Assembly: GCA_026075535.2 (NCBI GenBank)
Contig: AP026544.2
Location: 6,200,001 to 6,264,000, forward strand
Origin: Tricholoma matsutake
Taxonomy: Eukaryota > Basidiomycota > Agaricomycetes > Agaricales > Tricholomataceae
Reading direction: 5' to 3'
Length of the DNA: 64,000 nt
Made by a program: the position numbers and the translations under genes. Shown piece after piece: positions 1 through 11,220 of this stretch; position 1 is the stretch's first letter, and every line of letters begins with the position of its first letter. The notes beneath the pieces were generated by a model. The model was not told where the DNA came from, did no database searches, and saw nothing but the letters and a program-made list of their open reading frames with translations.

Positions 1-349
1 TTAAAATACTAACAGCACCCCAGAAGAACTCTCATCACTGTCGGTATCTTCATCCACATGCCTGGACTTTCCACTACATGCTCATCAGCAGCATCTTTCC
101 AATGTTTTGAAGGATGAGGCATTGAGAATATGTACACAAATATTCAATTTTACATTCTCCCTACTTTTTTCTGAGCACCACTGATTGTTGCATCATACTT
201 GTATTGCTCAATATATGGTTGCAAAGGGTCATGGCTATTCTGACCACCCACTTGAATTTTCATGACCAGGGCCAACCCAATTTGGCCACTGGCCAAAAGT
301 AGCAGTGACTAAGCAACCTGCTCCATACAAACAGTATATATTTTATTTG

Positions 350-1215
350 CAGGTTAAATCAGTTGGATTAAAGAAGAACTAACTGAGATACCACAAACAA
401 TGCCAAACAATACCAAATATGATCTCAATGAATGGGCCAATAATGTATCTTCTTATTCCAAGTTAAATAAAACAAATTGGCCAAGAATTGACCAAGATAC
501 AGCATTTTGATAATGGAACAAATAAAGATAAACAATTTTGTCAACATAGTATAAAATGCCCAAGCTACGTACCCTTCTACAAGTTAAACTCAATTGAATT
601 AGAACTGGCTCTGATATAGTCTTTTTGATCTGCTTGATATATTAACAAGTAATAGCAAACATCTGTAAATATCCTACCAACAGTATCTTTTTATTTTCAA
701 GTTAAATCATTCAAAATGGATGAAAAGTAAAAGAGATACTATATTTAGGCATGACAACAATGTCAAACAATACCAAATACTCTTCTGATGATTGGCCAAT
801 GATGGGCCAATAGTGTATCTTCTTATTCCAAGTTAAATAAAACAAATCAGCAAAGAAATGGGCAAGATACAGTATTTTGATGATTTAACAATTAAAGATA
901 AACAACCTTTGTCAGTGTAAAGTGCCCAAACTACACCCTTCTACAAGTTAAATAAACTCAATTGAGTTAAAACCAGCTCTGACATCATTTTTTTGATTTT
1001 TTGATATATGAACAAATAATGCCAAATATTTGTAAGTATCTTTTAATAATAGACCAACAGTATACTTTTTATCTTGCAAGTTAAATCATCCAAAATGGAT
1101 GAAAACTGAAGGAGATACTATATTTAGCCATGACAACAATACCAAACAATGCCAAATACTCTCCCGATGACTGGCCAATGATGTACTTTCCCATCTGTAG
1201 CTAAATGAACCTAAT
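350..1215. repeat. Three degenerate tandem units of about 350-380 bases
   Basis: Three copies of one unit begin near 352, 702 and 1080. Each starts with GTTAAATCA, continues to a gagatac word and then to a caaacaat-nccaaat block (near 401, 759 and 1138), followed by 'tggccaatgatg'-like and 'ccaagttaaataaaacaaat' text. Spacing is about 350 and 378 bases, and the copies differ by many substitutions and small indels. The stretch is AT-rich and holds no credible ORF. It may be the upstream part of the Helitron that begins at 2121 or an unrelated satellite; nothing here decides between them. Confidence 0.75.
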
Positions 1216-1382
1216 CGGACAAGAAATGAGTGAGATACAAGACTTTCATTGTAGATGTGCTTTCTGAAGTGGAATGAGTAGTTAAGTGAGAATGAACAAA
1301 GACATTAACTGCAGTTGAACTGCAGGTAGCACTATTGTTGTGGACAAAAAAAAAGAGTGTCAAGTGCAGGATACACACCGGC

Positions 1383-1862
1383 ATAGACAACAACTGACAA
1401 ACCCCCTCTATGGCATAGGATAGGCCGTCACAGCCTAGAGCCAGCACACAAGGGTCATGTAATGTCGATTGCATTACCTGCAGTTGAACTGCAGGTAGCA
1501 AGCACCAAGGATAGTCAATCAGAATGTTATCGAGTGGTGGTAGGGAGAAAACAAGGATAGTCGATTAGAATGTTATCAACAGTTCAACTGTCAATAACAC
1601 CCTGGTGGTGGTGGTTAGAGAACAAAGGTAGTTGATCAGAATGTTATTGACAGTTGAACTGCCGATAACATCCTGGTGGTGGTTAGAGAACTGGTGATTA
1701 GAGAACAAGCAGGCATTCAAGACAGCAACTGACAACCTCCATCTATGGCATAGGATAGGCTGTCACAGCCTAGAGCCAGCACATGAGAGGGTGGCCGAGG
1801 GTCATCTAATGACAATCGCATTACCTGCAGTTGAACTGCAGGTAGCAAGCACAAAGCATAGT
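1383..1862. repeat. Direct repeats spaced about 335-347 bases with a 19-base near-palindrome
   Basis: The block 'tggcataggatagg...cacagcctagagccagcaca' occurs at about 1411 and 1746. CCTGCAGTTGAACTGCAGG occurs at 1477-1495 and 1824-1842, with a partial copy near 1309. Between them, 'gatcagaatgttat' and 'acagtt(g/c)aactg' words recur around 1560-1660. The palindromic core (CTGCAGTT/AACTGCAG) could form a short hairpin. No coding potential is evident. Confidence 0.7.
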
Positions 1863-2120
1863 CGATCCAGAAATGATCACCAGTTACAAGTGTAGCTGAT
1901 TCCAGGAGTTGCCTTTTATATCTAAAATGCACATCTCAGCTAATTTTATGTCTCATGGTTTCAAAAGTCACTAATGGTTGCTTCAAATTACTGACCATGG
2001 GTAAAACAGCACTGATTTTTTTGTTCGCACTGATTTTTTTGGCAGATCCAGGATTCAAGAACAAGTCTTTCTTATGTAAACATAAGGACTCATAATCAGC
2101 CAAAAATTATTGGTGGGGGA

Positions 2121-2213
2121 ATGTCAAATATTTTTACACTGGATGAACTTTCTCCTTATATTGCTACAGAATTGAATGTTAGTGTGGATACAACATTCAA
2201 ATTTCTGAGTTAC
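2121..2213 (+). pseudogene. Helitron Rep gene, first piece (N-terminus)
   Basis: An ATG at 2121 opens 31 codons ending with a TAC codon at 2211-2213, where the fold-back element begins. The frame resumes at the second TAC copy (4874-4876), so removing the element and one TAC joins the two parts without a shift. The N-terminal assignment rests on this exact continuity and on the Helitron Rep domain further downstream. The start codon is the first ATG in frame; an earlier start in another exon cannot be excluded. Confidence 0.6.
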
Positions 2214-4873
2214 CACTGGGTGCAGGGCACAATACCCCTGATGGGGTATTATGTAAGTATCTTGGAAGTATTCCAGATACTGTCAAGATACTAGCCCAGA
2301 AGTATGTTGCAAGTATGCTGATTGTTGATTACCATACCTCCACATTAGTAACTTGTACATATTGTAACTGTATTCTGAATGTCTTGGCTGAAAAATAATA
2401 CAATATTTCCTCCCTACTATCACAATAATATTAAGATACTTCTAATGGAGTATTGAAGTGAAAGATCAAAATATTTTTCAAGTACTGAGAAGGCAGTAAC
2501 TTGGTGGTATTGAGGTAATTTCTTCAGTACTACCAAGATACTATCTACAATACTATCAAGGTGATATCACAATACTCTGCTTGGGATATGTTAGCAATGT
2601 GATGGAAAAGGTCTAGAAAACCTCTGTGTCAGTATGCTTGAAATATCATGGAAGTACACAAACAAAAAGAGTAGTCATACACCCCATACCTTCACCATAC
2701 AAAAGCCAGGAAATATTGGAAGTATTGAAGTGTTGTTTATTCAATACTGTCAAACTACTCAATGGGAAGTATATAAGAAGAAATTTGATAAATTGGGAAA
2801 GTATTATTAGCAGATGTCTGCACATGCAGGTCTGCTGTTGCAAGTATCTACTTCCATGTCTGAGCACCTACATGTCCACTGGCAGGTATCTACTCACTTG
2901 CACATCCAAGTTGTATGTCCAAGTACTTACTCAAGTACTTACTGGCACCTATTTGAGTACTGACTAGTACTTGCCAGTGCATATCCAAGTACTCACTCAA
3001 GTATCTACTGGAATCTATTCAAGTTTGAGTACTTACTTGTATATCCAAGTACCTACTTGACTGTCCAGGTATCTACTCAGTACTTACATTCATTCAAGAT
3101 GTATGTCCGAGTACTTACTCAAGTACCTACTTGCACCTATTTGAGTACTTACTTGCATATCCAAATACCTACTTTATATCTACCTGCATGTTCAGGTATC
3201 TACTCAAGTACTCACTTGCATATCCAAGTACTTACTCAAGTACCTGCTGGTACCTATTTGAGTACTTATTTGTATGTCCAAGTACCTACCAGTGGTTATT
3301 TGAGTATTTACTTGTATCTCCAAGCAGTGCCTACTAGTATCTACTTGAGTACTTACTTGTATATCCAAGTACCTACTTGATATCTACTTGTGTGTCCAGG
3401 TATGTACTCAAGTACCACTTGCACATCCAAGTTGTACATCCAAGTACTTACTCAGGTACCTGGTACTGGCACCTATTGGAGTACTTACCTGCACATCCTG
3501 GTACTTATTCAAGTACCTACTGTTTTGAGTCCTTACTTGTATATCCAAGTACCTACTTGATATCTACTTGTGTGTCCAGGTATGTACTCAAGTATCACTT
3601 GCACATCCGAGTTGTACATCCAAGTACTTACTCAGGTACCTGGTACTGGCACCTATTGGAGTACTTACCTGCACATTGAGTACATACCTGGACACACAAG
3701 TAGATATCAAGTAGGTACTTGGATATACAAGTAAGTACTCAAGTAGATACTAGTAGGCACTGCTTGGAGATACAAGTAAATACTCAAATAACCACTGGTA
3801 GGTACTTGGACATACAAATAAGTACTCAAATAGGTACCAGCAGGTACTTGAGTAAGTACTTGGATATGCAAGTGAGTACTTGAGTAGATACCTGAACATG
3901 CAGGTAGATATAAAGTAGGTATTTGGATATGCAAGTAAGTACTCAAATAGGTGCAAGTAGGTACTTGAGTAAGTACTCGGACATACATCTTGGATGAATG
4001 TAAGTACTGAGTAGATACCTGGACAGTCAAGTAGGTACTTGGATATACAAGTAAGTACTCAAACTTGAATAGATTCCAGTAGATACTTGAGTGAGTACTT
4101 GGATATGCACTGGCAAGTACTAGTCAGTACTCAAATAGGTGCCAGTAAGTACTTGAGTAAGTACTTGGACATACAACTTGGATGTGCAAGTGAGTAGATA
4201 CCTGCCAGTGGACATGTAGGTGCTCAGACATGGAAGTAGATACTTGCAACAGCAGACCTGCATGTGCAGACATCTGCTAATAATACTTTCCCAATTTATC
4301 AAATTTCTTCTTATATACTTCCCATCGAGTAGTTTGACAGTATTGAATAAACAACACTTCAATACTTCCAATATTTCCTGGCTTTTGTATGGTGAAGGTA
4401 TGGGGTGTATGACTACTCTTTTTGTTTGTGTACTTCCATGATATTTCAAGCATACTGACACAGAGGTTTTCTAGACCTTTTCCATCACATTGCTAACATA
4501 TCCCAAGCAGAGTATTGTGATATCACCTTGATAGTATTGTAGATAGTATCTTGGTAGTACTGAAGAAATTACCTCAATACCACCAAGTTACTGCCTTCTC
4601 AGTACTTGAAAAATATTTTGATCTTTCACTTCAATACTCCATTAGAAGTATCTTAATATTATTGTGATAGTAGGGAGGAAATATTGTATTATTTTTCAGC
4701 CAAGACATTCAGAATACAGTTACAATATGTACAAGTTACTAATGTGGAGGTATGGTAATCAACAATCAGCATACTTGCAACATACTTCTGGGCTAGTATC
4801 TTGACAGTATCTGGAATACTTCCAAGATACTTACATAATACCCCATCAGGGGTATTGTGCCCTGCACCCAGTG
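2214..4873. mobile_element. Fold-back CACTA-like element (2,660 bases), non-autonomous
   Basis: The element is one long inverted repeat. Left arm 2214-3411 and right arm 3676-4873 mirror about 3543.5, with only a few mismatches seen (for example near 2762/4325 and 3089/3998). The loop, 3412-3675, continues a 180-base tandem duplication whose units start near 3379 and 3559. Termini are CACTGGGTGCAGGG, and TAC is duplicated at 2211-2213 and 4874-4876. A CACTG terminus with a 3-base duplication is the hallmark of the CACTA (CMC/EnSpm) superfamily. Inside, 'caagtacttactcaagta' words repeat densely, like the subterminal transposase-binding repeats of CACTA elements. No transposase is encoded; translated ORFs are just the repeats read in frame. 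Confidence 0.85.
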
Positions 4874-7800
4874 TACATAACTAATGTGGCTGCAACTGAA
4901 CTTTATAAGAATATAAATTCTCCAGTATTAACTTGTGGTTTGCCTTTGGTAAATCTGATATCAGAACTTGCTATTGCAGATCTTAAAGTAATTGCAACTT
5001 GTCACAATATTTCAGTCCATTCCAAAATAAAGAGCCAGGAATTACAAAATGCAATTAGTGAACATGTATGTAAAAATTGTGACAGCTATAGTTCTGTGTT
5101 TGGAATTATAAGTGATAAAACAAGAGCAACCAGAAACTTAGAAGCAGTTAAAAAATATCTCAAGCAAAGAATTCAGACAAATACAAGGCTTCTAATCTGG
5201 AGGCTGTACAGAAACACCAAGCCAAAGATCTGAGTAAATAGAAAGCATCTCATCTGAAAGCTGTACAGAAAAATCAAGCCAATGATCCCAAATACCAAGC
5301 ATTTCATTTGGAAGCTGTACAGAAAAATCAAGCCAATGATCTCAAATACCAAGCATCTCATCAGGAAGCTGTACAGAAAAATCAAGCTAATGATCCCAAA
5401 TACAAAGCAGCCCATTTGGAAGCTGTACAGCAAAATCAAGCCAATGATCTCAAATACAAAGCATCCAATTTAGATGCTGTTCACAAATATCAGAAAAAGA
5501 AGGCTATGACATTTCCACCTGCCTTACCATCTGAAAAATTGCAACACACAATCATTTCTAACTGCTGTAAAGATACATCTCCAAACAAATTTATAGAATC
5601 TGGATGTCTTGTTTGTGGTAAAATAGTTCCAGTAATTGAAATGTACAAGTTATCTGAGGTTGATTTGGACTTGAGCATTTTAGTACAATCAGGAGTTACA
5701 CAGCAAGAGCACAGTTCTGCAAAGGATCCAATTACTGATATAAATGGCCCAGTAGTAGGTCATGATCTGAAAAATATCTGCAAGTCCTGTCACAAGTCTG
5801 TTTCAAAGGGTAAATTTCCTATTATGGCTTTGGCAAATGGACAATGGCTTGGAAAAGTTTCACAACAATTGAAAGACCTGACATTTGCTGAACAGCTACT
5901 TGTTGCAAGAGTAAGACACAATAGATGTCTTATTAGAATATCTTCTGGAATGCACAAAATGAGAGCAAATGCCATCATGTTTGCAAATCCCATGCCAAAG
6001 ATTTATGATGTACTTCCACCCCCTATTGATGAGATGGATGATGTACTAGCATTTATTTACACTGGACCTTGCAAACCAACCAAAGATGACTTCAAAAGGA
6101 CACCACTACTTGTTAGAAGAAAAAAAGTAGCAGCTGCATTGGAATGGCTCAAATTCAACCATTGTGATCACTTTGACTTGGAAATTTCCTACAAAAATCT
6201 CAACCACTATCCTGAAGATAGTCCTCCAGTAGTTGTTGACTATCATGAGGCAACTACCAATAAAGATCCTGAATCAACTGCTGTGAATGATATGGAAGCA
6301 GAAGATGGAACAGAAACAGGTCCTTATCCATTTGTAGTTCATGGTTTAACTGGTGAAGAATTTTCAACCAAAAGTCTAAAGGCAATCAAGGCAATTGCAC
6401 TTCAGCACTTAACTAGCAAGGGTAAAATTCTTGCAATTGGCCATGAAAAGGAACCTCAGTCAATTTACAACAACCTCCAGCTATTTCCCCAAATGATGCC
6501 CTGGCTATTTCCCTATGGACTTGGTGGAATTGGCAATTCTCTGCAACAAGGCAGAATTTCTGATTTGGCACACAAAAGACATTTGCTAATGTATTATGAC
6601 AAGAGACTTCAAAAGGATCCCCATTTTCCATTGATTGCATTTAACCATGAGCAAATCAAGGAAAGTACCACTGCTGGTTATTTGTTAGCAGAAAAGCCCA
6701 AGTTTGAGAATATTTCAAAGTGTCTTATGGATGTTGACATGGATGTACTTACTGACTTGATTCATAGAATGGAAAATGAAGAAAAGGTTACACCAGAAAC
6801 AGATGAAGAAAAACTGTGTTTCCAACTTATTAAAGACTTAGACCATGTTGGAGGACATATAAAGGGATCTGTTACTAGCAAAAAATACATGTGCAGTGAA
6901 ATCTGGTCACTGATATCATTTGCTGGTGCACCTTCATGGTGTATCACCTTTGCTCCTGCAGATAACATGCATCCCATTTCATTATATTTTGCAGATACCA
7001 AGGAAACATTTTCACCTGAGATCAGAAGCTATGATGAACATTACAGACTCATAGCACACAATCCAGTGGCTGGAGCATGGTTCTTTAATTTCATGTGTCA
7101 ACTGTTCATCAAACATGTTCTTGGTGTTGGTGAAAATCATCTTGGATTCTTTGGAAATACTGAAGCATATTATGGCACAGTAGAGCAACAGGGAAGACTG
7201 ACATTACATCTGCATTTGTTACTTTGGTTAAAAGGCTTTCTGACACCTCAGGAAATTAGAGATAGAATCATGGACTCTAACTCAGAGTTTCAGAAGAAAA
7301 TAGTAGAATATTTGGAGAGTGTTCATATTGGTGAATTCATGACTGGATCAATGGATGAAGTCAAACAAAGAGTAGAAACACAGCAGGCTCAGGATGAGAA
7401 TTACACCAACCCTACCCAGACTTTACCAGAAGCACCACCACCAATATGCACTGACCACTCTGAATCTGATAACAAGTGCTCTGGTTGTATAAATCTAAGA
7501 AGCTGGTGGGCCAGGTTCAGAAATACAGTAGATGATTTGGTCTTTCATTCTAATGTTCATAACTGTACCAGAAATCTGTCAAGCAATGAAAAGGTTCAAA
7601 AGAAAGATAGGCCAACTTGTATCAACAAACAAGGCAAATAATACAAGGCCATATTCCCAAGACCATTGTATGAACACACTAAAGTTGATCCAAAGACTGG
7701 TGCATTGAATATCAAGAAAGGTGAACCTTGGATCAACACATTTACACCACTTATTACATTTTTATTGAGATGCAATAGTGATATTACAAGCCTTCTCTCT

Positions 7801-8295
7801 GGAACTGCAATCAAGGCAATTGTTGCCTATGTCTCAGACTATATTACAAAGCCTGGATTGAAGACTCATTCCATTTTCAGTGCCATCAAAAGTGTCTTTA
7901 GTAGAAATTCAGATATGTTGGGGGGATCATTAAAGAGAAAAGAAAAGGCTAGAAGAATTCTGACTCAAACTATCAACTCCTTAACTGCAAAAATGGAAAT
8001 TGGTGGTCCTATGGCTTCACTCTATTTGTTGGGAAATCCTGAGTCACAACTTTGTTCCAGTCTACCGGAAAAACTATGTCAGAGAAGTGTTGAAGTCTTG
8101 GAGATCAGAAGAAGATTTAGAGCAGGCACTTCCCGAAATGCTTGTCATTCAAAGAAGTGATGGAAAATATGTGGGATTCTCTTCAGTTCATGACTACATG
8201 TACAGACCCAAAATCTATGAGGACAAAACACTGTATGAATGGGTTCAAATGGCATCTAGAATCAAAGTTCCAAAAAGACCAGATGATGTAGATGA
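4874..8295 (+). pseudogene. Helitron Rep (HUH endonuclease) gene, main piece, broken
   Basis: After a SAP-like segment (about 4960-5075, leucine/lysine pattern followed by C-x2-C) comes a run of 18-residue repeats and then a Helitron_like_N/Rep region, longest open from 5308 to 7641. The HUH motif H-L-H lies at 7207-7215 (followed by LLLWL) and the Tyr pair Y-VSD-Y-ITK at 7828-7848. Rep nicks and rejoins single strands during rolling-circle transposition. The gene is dead: a frameshift near 5160, TAG at 5239, TAA at 7639, and a frameshift near 8040 where the GNPE/SHNFVPVY text changes frame. The PIF1-type helicase expected at the C-terminus is absent from the window. The MITE at 8296 interrupts an Asp-rich stretch. 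Confidence 0.85.
5135..5500 (+). repeat. 54-base tandem repeats coding an 18-residue Lys/Gln-rich motif
   Basis: About six to seven units with the consensus (N/H)LEAVQKNQAND-KYKAS are read in frame with the Helitron Rep gene. Heptad-compatible Leu/Ala/Val spacing and abundant Gln, Lys and Asn suggest a helical or coiled-coil spacer between the SAP-like segment and the Rep core. The frameshift and the TAG at 5239 both lie in this array, fitting replication slippage as one cause of the decay. Confidence 0.75.
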
Positions 8296-8804
8296 CACAA
8301 GAGGCAGAGCAATATATTACCCTGGAGAATATGCTGGGAATAATAGGGAAAAATAAAAGGAACCATCAGTAAAAAAATGTTATTTTCCCCACACTTTTCT
8401 CTTTGCTCTTGCTCAGCAAAAATAACTCATTCATTCCCAGGAGAAAATCAGGTAAAAATGGAGGGGAAATATATCTTTTTTTCCACATTTTCTCTATATC
8501 TGGCAAAAATAACATTTTTTCTCCTGACTTCCACAATTTTTTCACCTAGAAACAGATTAGTTATCTTTCCACAGAGAAAAAAGTGGGAATATGTGGGAAA
8601 ATGACCTTTTTCCCCCTAATGTTCACAAGTTTTTCTCCTGGAAACAGATTAGTTGTTTTCCTGCAGCAACCAAAAGGACAAAGTGTGGGAAAATACCATA
8701 TTTTTACTGATGGTTCCTTTTATTTTTCCCCAGTGAAAAAGTGTCTTTTTCCCCCCTTATTCCCAACATTTTCTCCAGGGTAATATATTGCTCTGCCTCT
8801 TGTG
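8296..8804 (+). mobile_element. MITE family M1, copy 1 (509 bases)
   Basis: Termini are CACAAGAGGCAGAGCAATA and its reverse complement, with TGA duplicated at 8293-8295 and 8805-8807. Removing the element and one TGA restores a run of Asp/Glu codons in the Helitron gene. The inside is made of short inverted words (gggaaaa...ttttccc, ccaggagaaaa) and codes nothing. Two more copies are at 23963-24493 and 39350-39859. A 3-base duplication without fixed sequence (TGA, TGA, CCA) and a CAC terminus point to mobilisation by a CACTA-type transposase; this is inference. Confidence 0.9.
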
Positions 8805-9355
8805 TGATGACTTGGATGAAGATGAAGAATTTGAAACCATTTTCAAAGAGGACAAGATTACAGTTTCCAAGGCAAATAATGAAGTAGACTCAGATGTGGA
8901 ATCAGATGACTTGAATCTGAGGGATAATGATATTCCCATAGATAACTTGGTTTTTGATATTGAAGATGAAACTGAGGAGGATTCTGATTTGGAGGATACA
9001 ACAGGAAATCTCCATTCATTTATGAAGAATCATCCATTGCACAGAACCCATAAAGCAAAATTTGATGACAGAAAACAATATAAGATGGTACCAAATTTTG
9101 TTGGTGGCTCATTGCCCAGATGTGATAGTGACAGGGAATATTACTGTGCAACTATGCTTACCTTGTTCAAATCATGGAGATCTGGTGAAGACCTCAAGGC
9201 CAAAGACTACTCATGGGATGAAACATTCAACAGCCATGAATTCACATCAAGGCAAATGGAAATCATAAAGTATTTTAATATCAGATATGAATGCAATATA
9301 CCCAGCTCAGGAAAGGTGATGTTTCAGGTGGTATTTACTCTCATTGGATGTCAGC
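8805..9355 (+). pseudogene. Helitron Rep gene, third piece
   Basis: The piece continues the acidic stretch that MITE copy 1 split (DDLDEDEEFETIF), then reads through a basic/aromatic region (YKMVPNFVGGSLPRCD, FKSWRSGEDLKAKDYSW). Near 9290 the frame shifts so that the downstream part reads YTQLRKGDVSGGIYSHWMSA up to the hAT-like insertion. The spacing matches the linker between the Rep and helicase halves of Helitron proteins. The MSA codons recur in frame on the far side of the insertion. Confidence 0.7.
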
Positions 9356-9620
9356 AGTACTTTACACTCCCCCCCCCAGTCCGAGCGGACTCTGCTCGGA
9401 CACACTCAGACACTCGGACTGTCCAAGGACTTCACTCGGACTCTGCTCAGACTCTGCTTGCACACTTGGACTGTCCAAGTTGTCCAAGTAAAGTCCAAGG
9501 ACTGCACTCAGACTTTGCTCAGACAACATCAATTGTGCATTTATTTACACCTTTTAAAGTACTGTCCAAGTAAAGTCCGAGAAAGTCTTATAAGTCTCAC
9601 AAAATGATGTGTGCACAGCA

Positions 9621-9693
9621 GGAATTGAACCAACAGCCTTCTGGACTAGCAATCACATGATGACAAAACATGCACACTCTACCACTTAAGCCA
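9621..9693 (-). other. tRNA-like Pol III promoter module, left end of element A
   Basis: Read on the minus strand, an A-box match TGGCTTAAGTGG (9682-9693) is followed about 50 bases later by a perfect B-box GGTTCAATTCC (9621-9631). The module faces out of the element towards the left terminus. No full cloverleaf or 7-base acceptor stem is obvious, so it is a tRNA-derived relic or promoter and not a functional tRNA gene. Confidence 0.6.
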
Positions 9694-10054
9694 AGTACTC
9701 ATTTAAAGTTACATACATTATATCTATTTATTACTGAAATCTAATTTTATATATATCATGAATAGATTATTAAATTGACCCCCTCACATCTGTGCGAGGG
9801 GTAATTAATATGGGTAATTAATATGTATAATACTAAGCCCTCCCCTTGCAAGCTCAAGGGGAGGGGGCCATAACTATCAATTATAAAAATAACTTAAAAA
9901 CACCCACCATGAGCAGTTGCTCATGGTAGCATTCGTCTCTCCCCGGGTCATCCCCTGGCTGTCTTGCTCTCCTGTCCCCATTCTTCTCCCCCCCAAACCA
10001 CCCCATGAGCAGATGCTCATAGGCATGGGGCAGGTGTCATTGTGGGTGTCCCCA

Positions 10055-10200
10055 CTCTCATTGTTGTCTCCCTTCCCTCTCGTCTCCCTTCCCTCTCGTC
10101 TCCTTTCCCTCTCGTCTCCCTTCCCTCTCGTCTCCTTTCCCTCTCGTCTCCTTTCCCTCTCGTCTCCTTCCCCCTCATCTCTTCCCCCTCACCTTCCACC
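10055..10200 (+). repeat. Pyrimidine minisatellite (CCCTCTCGTCTCC-type units)
   Basis: About ten imperfect units of the form (t/c)ttccctctcgtctcc lie inside hAT-like element A. Open frames over this stretch on both strands are low-complexity and not taken as genes. Confidence 0.85.
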
Positions 10201-10269
10201 CTGCAAGCAGGGGCTCGCAGCAGTGGTGGTGGTGGTGTCATCATCATCATCACCAGTAGTAGTTTGTAC

Positions 10270-10325
10270 CTATAAAAAGTTAGTTAGGATCAAAAAATGA
10301 AATGAGAAAAGTAAAAAAAACTTAC
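10270..10325 (-). other. Mini-intron a of element A (56 bases, GT-AG)
   Basis: On the minus strand the segment starts GTAAGT, carries the branch-like CTAACTAAC about 17 bases before the end, and ends TTTTTATAG. The base just upstream is a hairpin of 'acccaagagacat' and its complement. The structure matches a normal fungal spliceosomal intron in length and signals. Splicing is inferred, not shown. Confidence 0.6.
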
Positions 10326-10645
10326 CTAAGACCCAAGAGACATTGATGTCTCTTGGGTCTCCCCTAATCGTCATCGTTCCACCCATCGTCCACCCTATGA
10401 GCAGTGGCTCGTAGGGCTGGGGCAGGTGCTGTCATTGTTCCCTGCCATTGTTGTCATTCCACCCACCATCCACCCCATGAGCAGTTGCTTGTGAGGCTGG
10501 AGGTGGGTGGTGTGTCCTGCATGGTGGGCGTGAGTAGCCGTTCTTGTTGTTTTGAAGTTGCACCCATTCCCACCCCATGAGCAGCTGCTCGCGGCAGTGG
10601 TTCTGAATGCTCGTTGTCATTGTCATCAGCAGTACTAGATGATAC

Positions 10646-10689
10646 CTAAAAATGTTCATTAGTAACAAAAACATGAAAAAAAAACTTAC
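10646..10689 (-). other. Mini-intron b of element A (44 bases, GT-AG)
   Basis: The minus strand reads GTAAGT, a T-rich tract, TACTAAT (branch-like), and ends TTTTTAG. It again follows a hairpin of 'ggcccaagagac' type. The flanking exon contains GAGCAGCTGCTC. Confidence 0.6.
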
Positions 10690-10977
10690 CAACGGCCCAA
10701 GAGACGTCGTTTGACATCTCTTGGGCCTTTTCTTCATTTGCTTTGCCTTCCTTTTGTTGTTTCCTGCTCATCCCCTCATCATTCCATCTCCCAGTCCCAG
10801 TCGTCTCCAGTCACCTCGTTGCATTGTCATTCCATTTGGCCAAGCCGTTTTGCAGTTGTACCCATTCCCACCCTGCAAGCAGTTGCTTGCAGCGGTGGTT
10901 CTGGGTCCTAGGGTGGTGGCTGTGTCAGCCGTTGTCGTGGTTTTGAGGCTGCTGCGTCGTTATAACATAGATAAAAC

Positions 10978-11041
10978 CTATCATTAAGGAAATTTCAGTT
11001 AGTTAAACAAAACAACAAAAATCATGTAAAAAAACACTTAC
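10978..11041 (-). other. Mini-intron c of element A (64 bases, GT-AG)
   Basis: The minus strand reads GTAAGTG, TTAACTAAC, and ends AATGATAG. It follows the 'gagcccaaac...gtttgggctc' hairpin at about 11047-11078. It is the third copy of the same hairpin-intron unit in this element, diverged in sequence but keeping all splice signals. Confidence 0.6.
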
Positions 11042-11220
11042 AAGTGAGCCCAAACAACAATGCCATCGTTTGGGCTCATTCCCATTGTTGGTTATTGTTG
11101 TAGGAGGTAAGGAGGAGGCGGCGCCGTTGCCAGCATTGTTGATGATGCAGCTGTGTTGATTTGTCATCACAGCCAGGGCAGTACATAGAGAGATATAACT
11201 ACTTATCTGTAATGATGCTT

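Noticed and set aside
2870..4200. Regular caagtactta repeats resembling a CRISPR array
   Set aside because: Repeats are degenerate, directly adjoining and not separated by unique spacers; the context is a eukaryotic transposon.
2626..4461. Mirror-image open frames of 68-113 codons on both strands
   Set aside because: They are the same repeat text of the fold-back element read in both arms, low in complexity and without family motifs.
2214..4873. Palindrome as an assembly artefact
   Set aside because: A 3-base target duplication, CACTA-type ends, a frame-preserving insertion and a few arm mismatches argue for a real element, though long reads would settle it.
10017..10275. Arg/Glu- and Pro/Ser-rich open frames on both strands
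   Set aside because: They follow from the pyrimidine minisatellite and have no conserved features.
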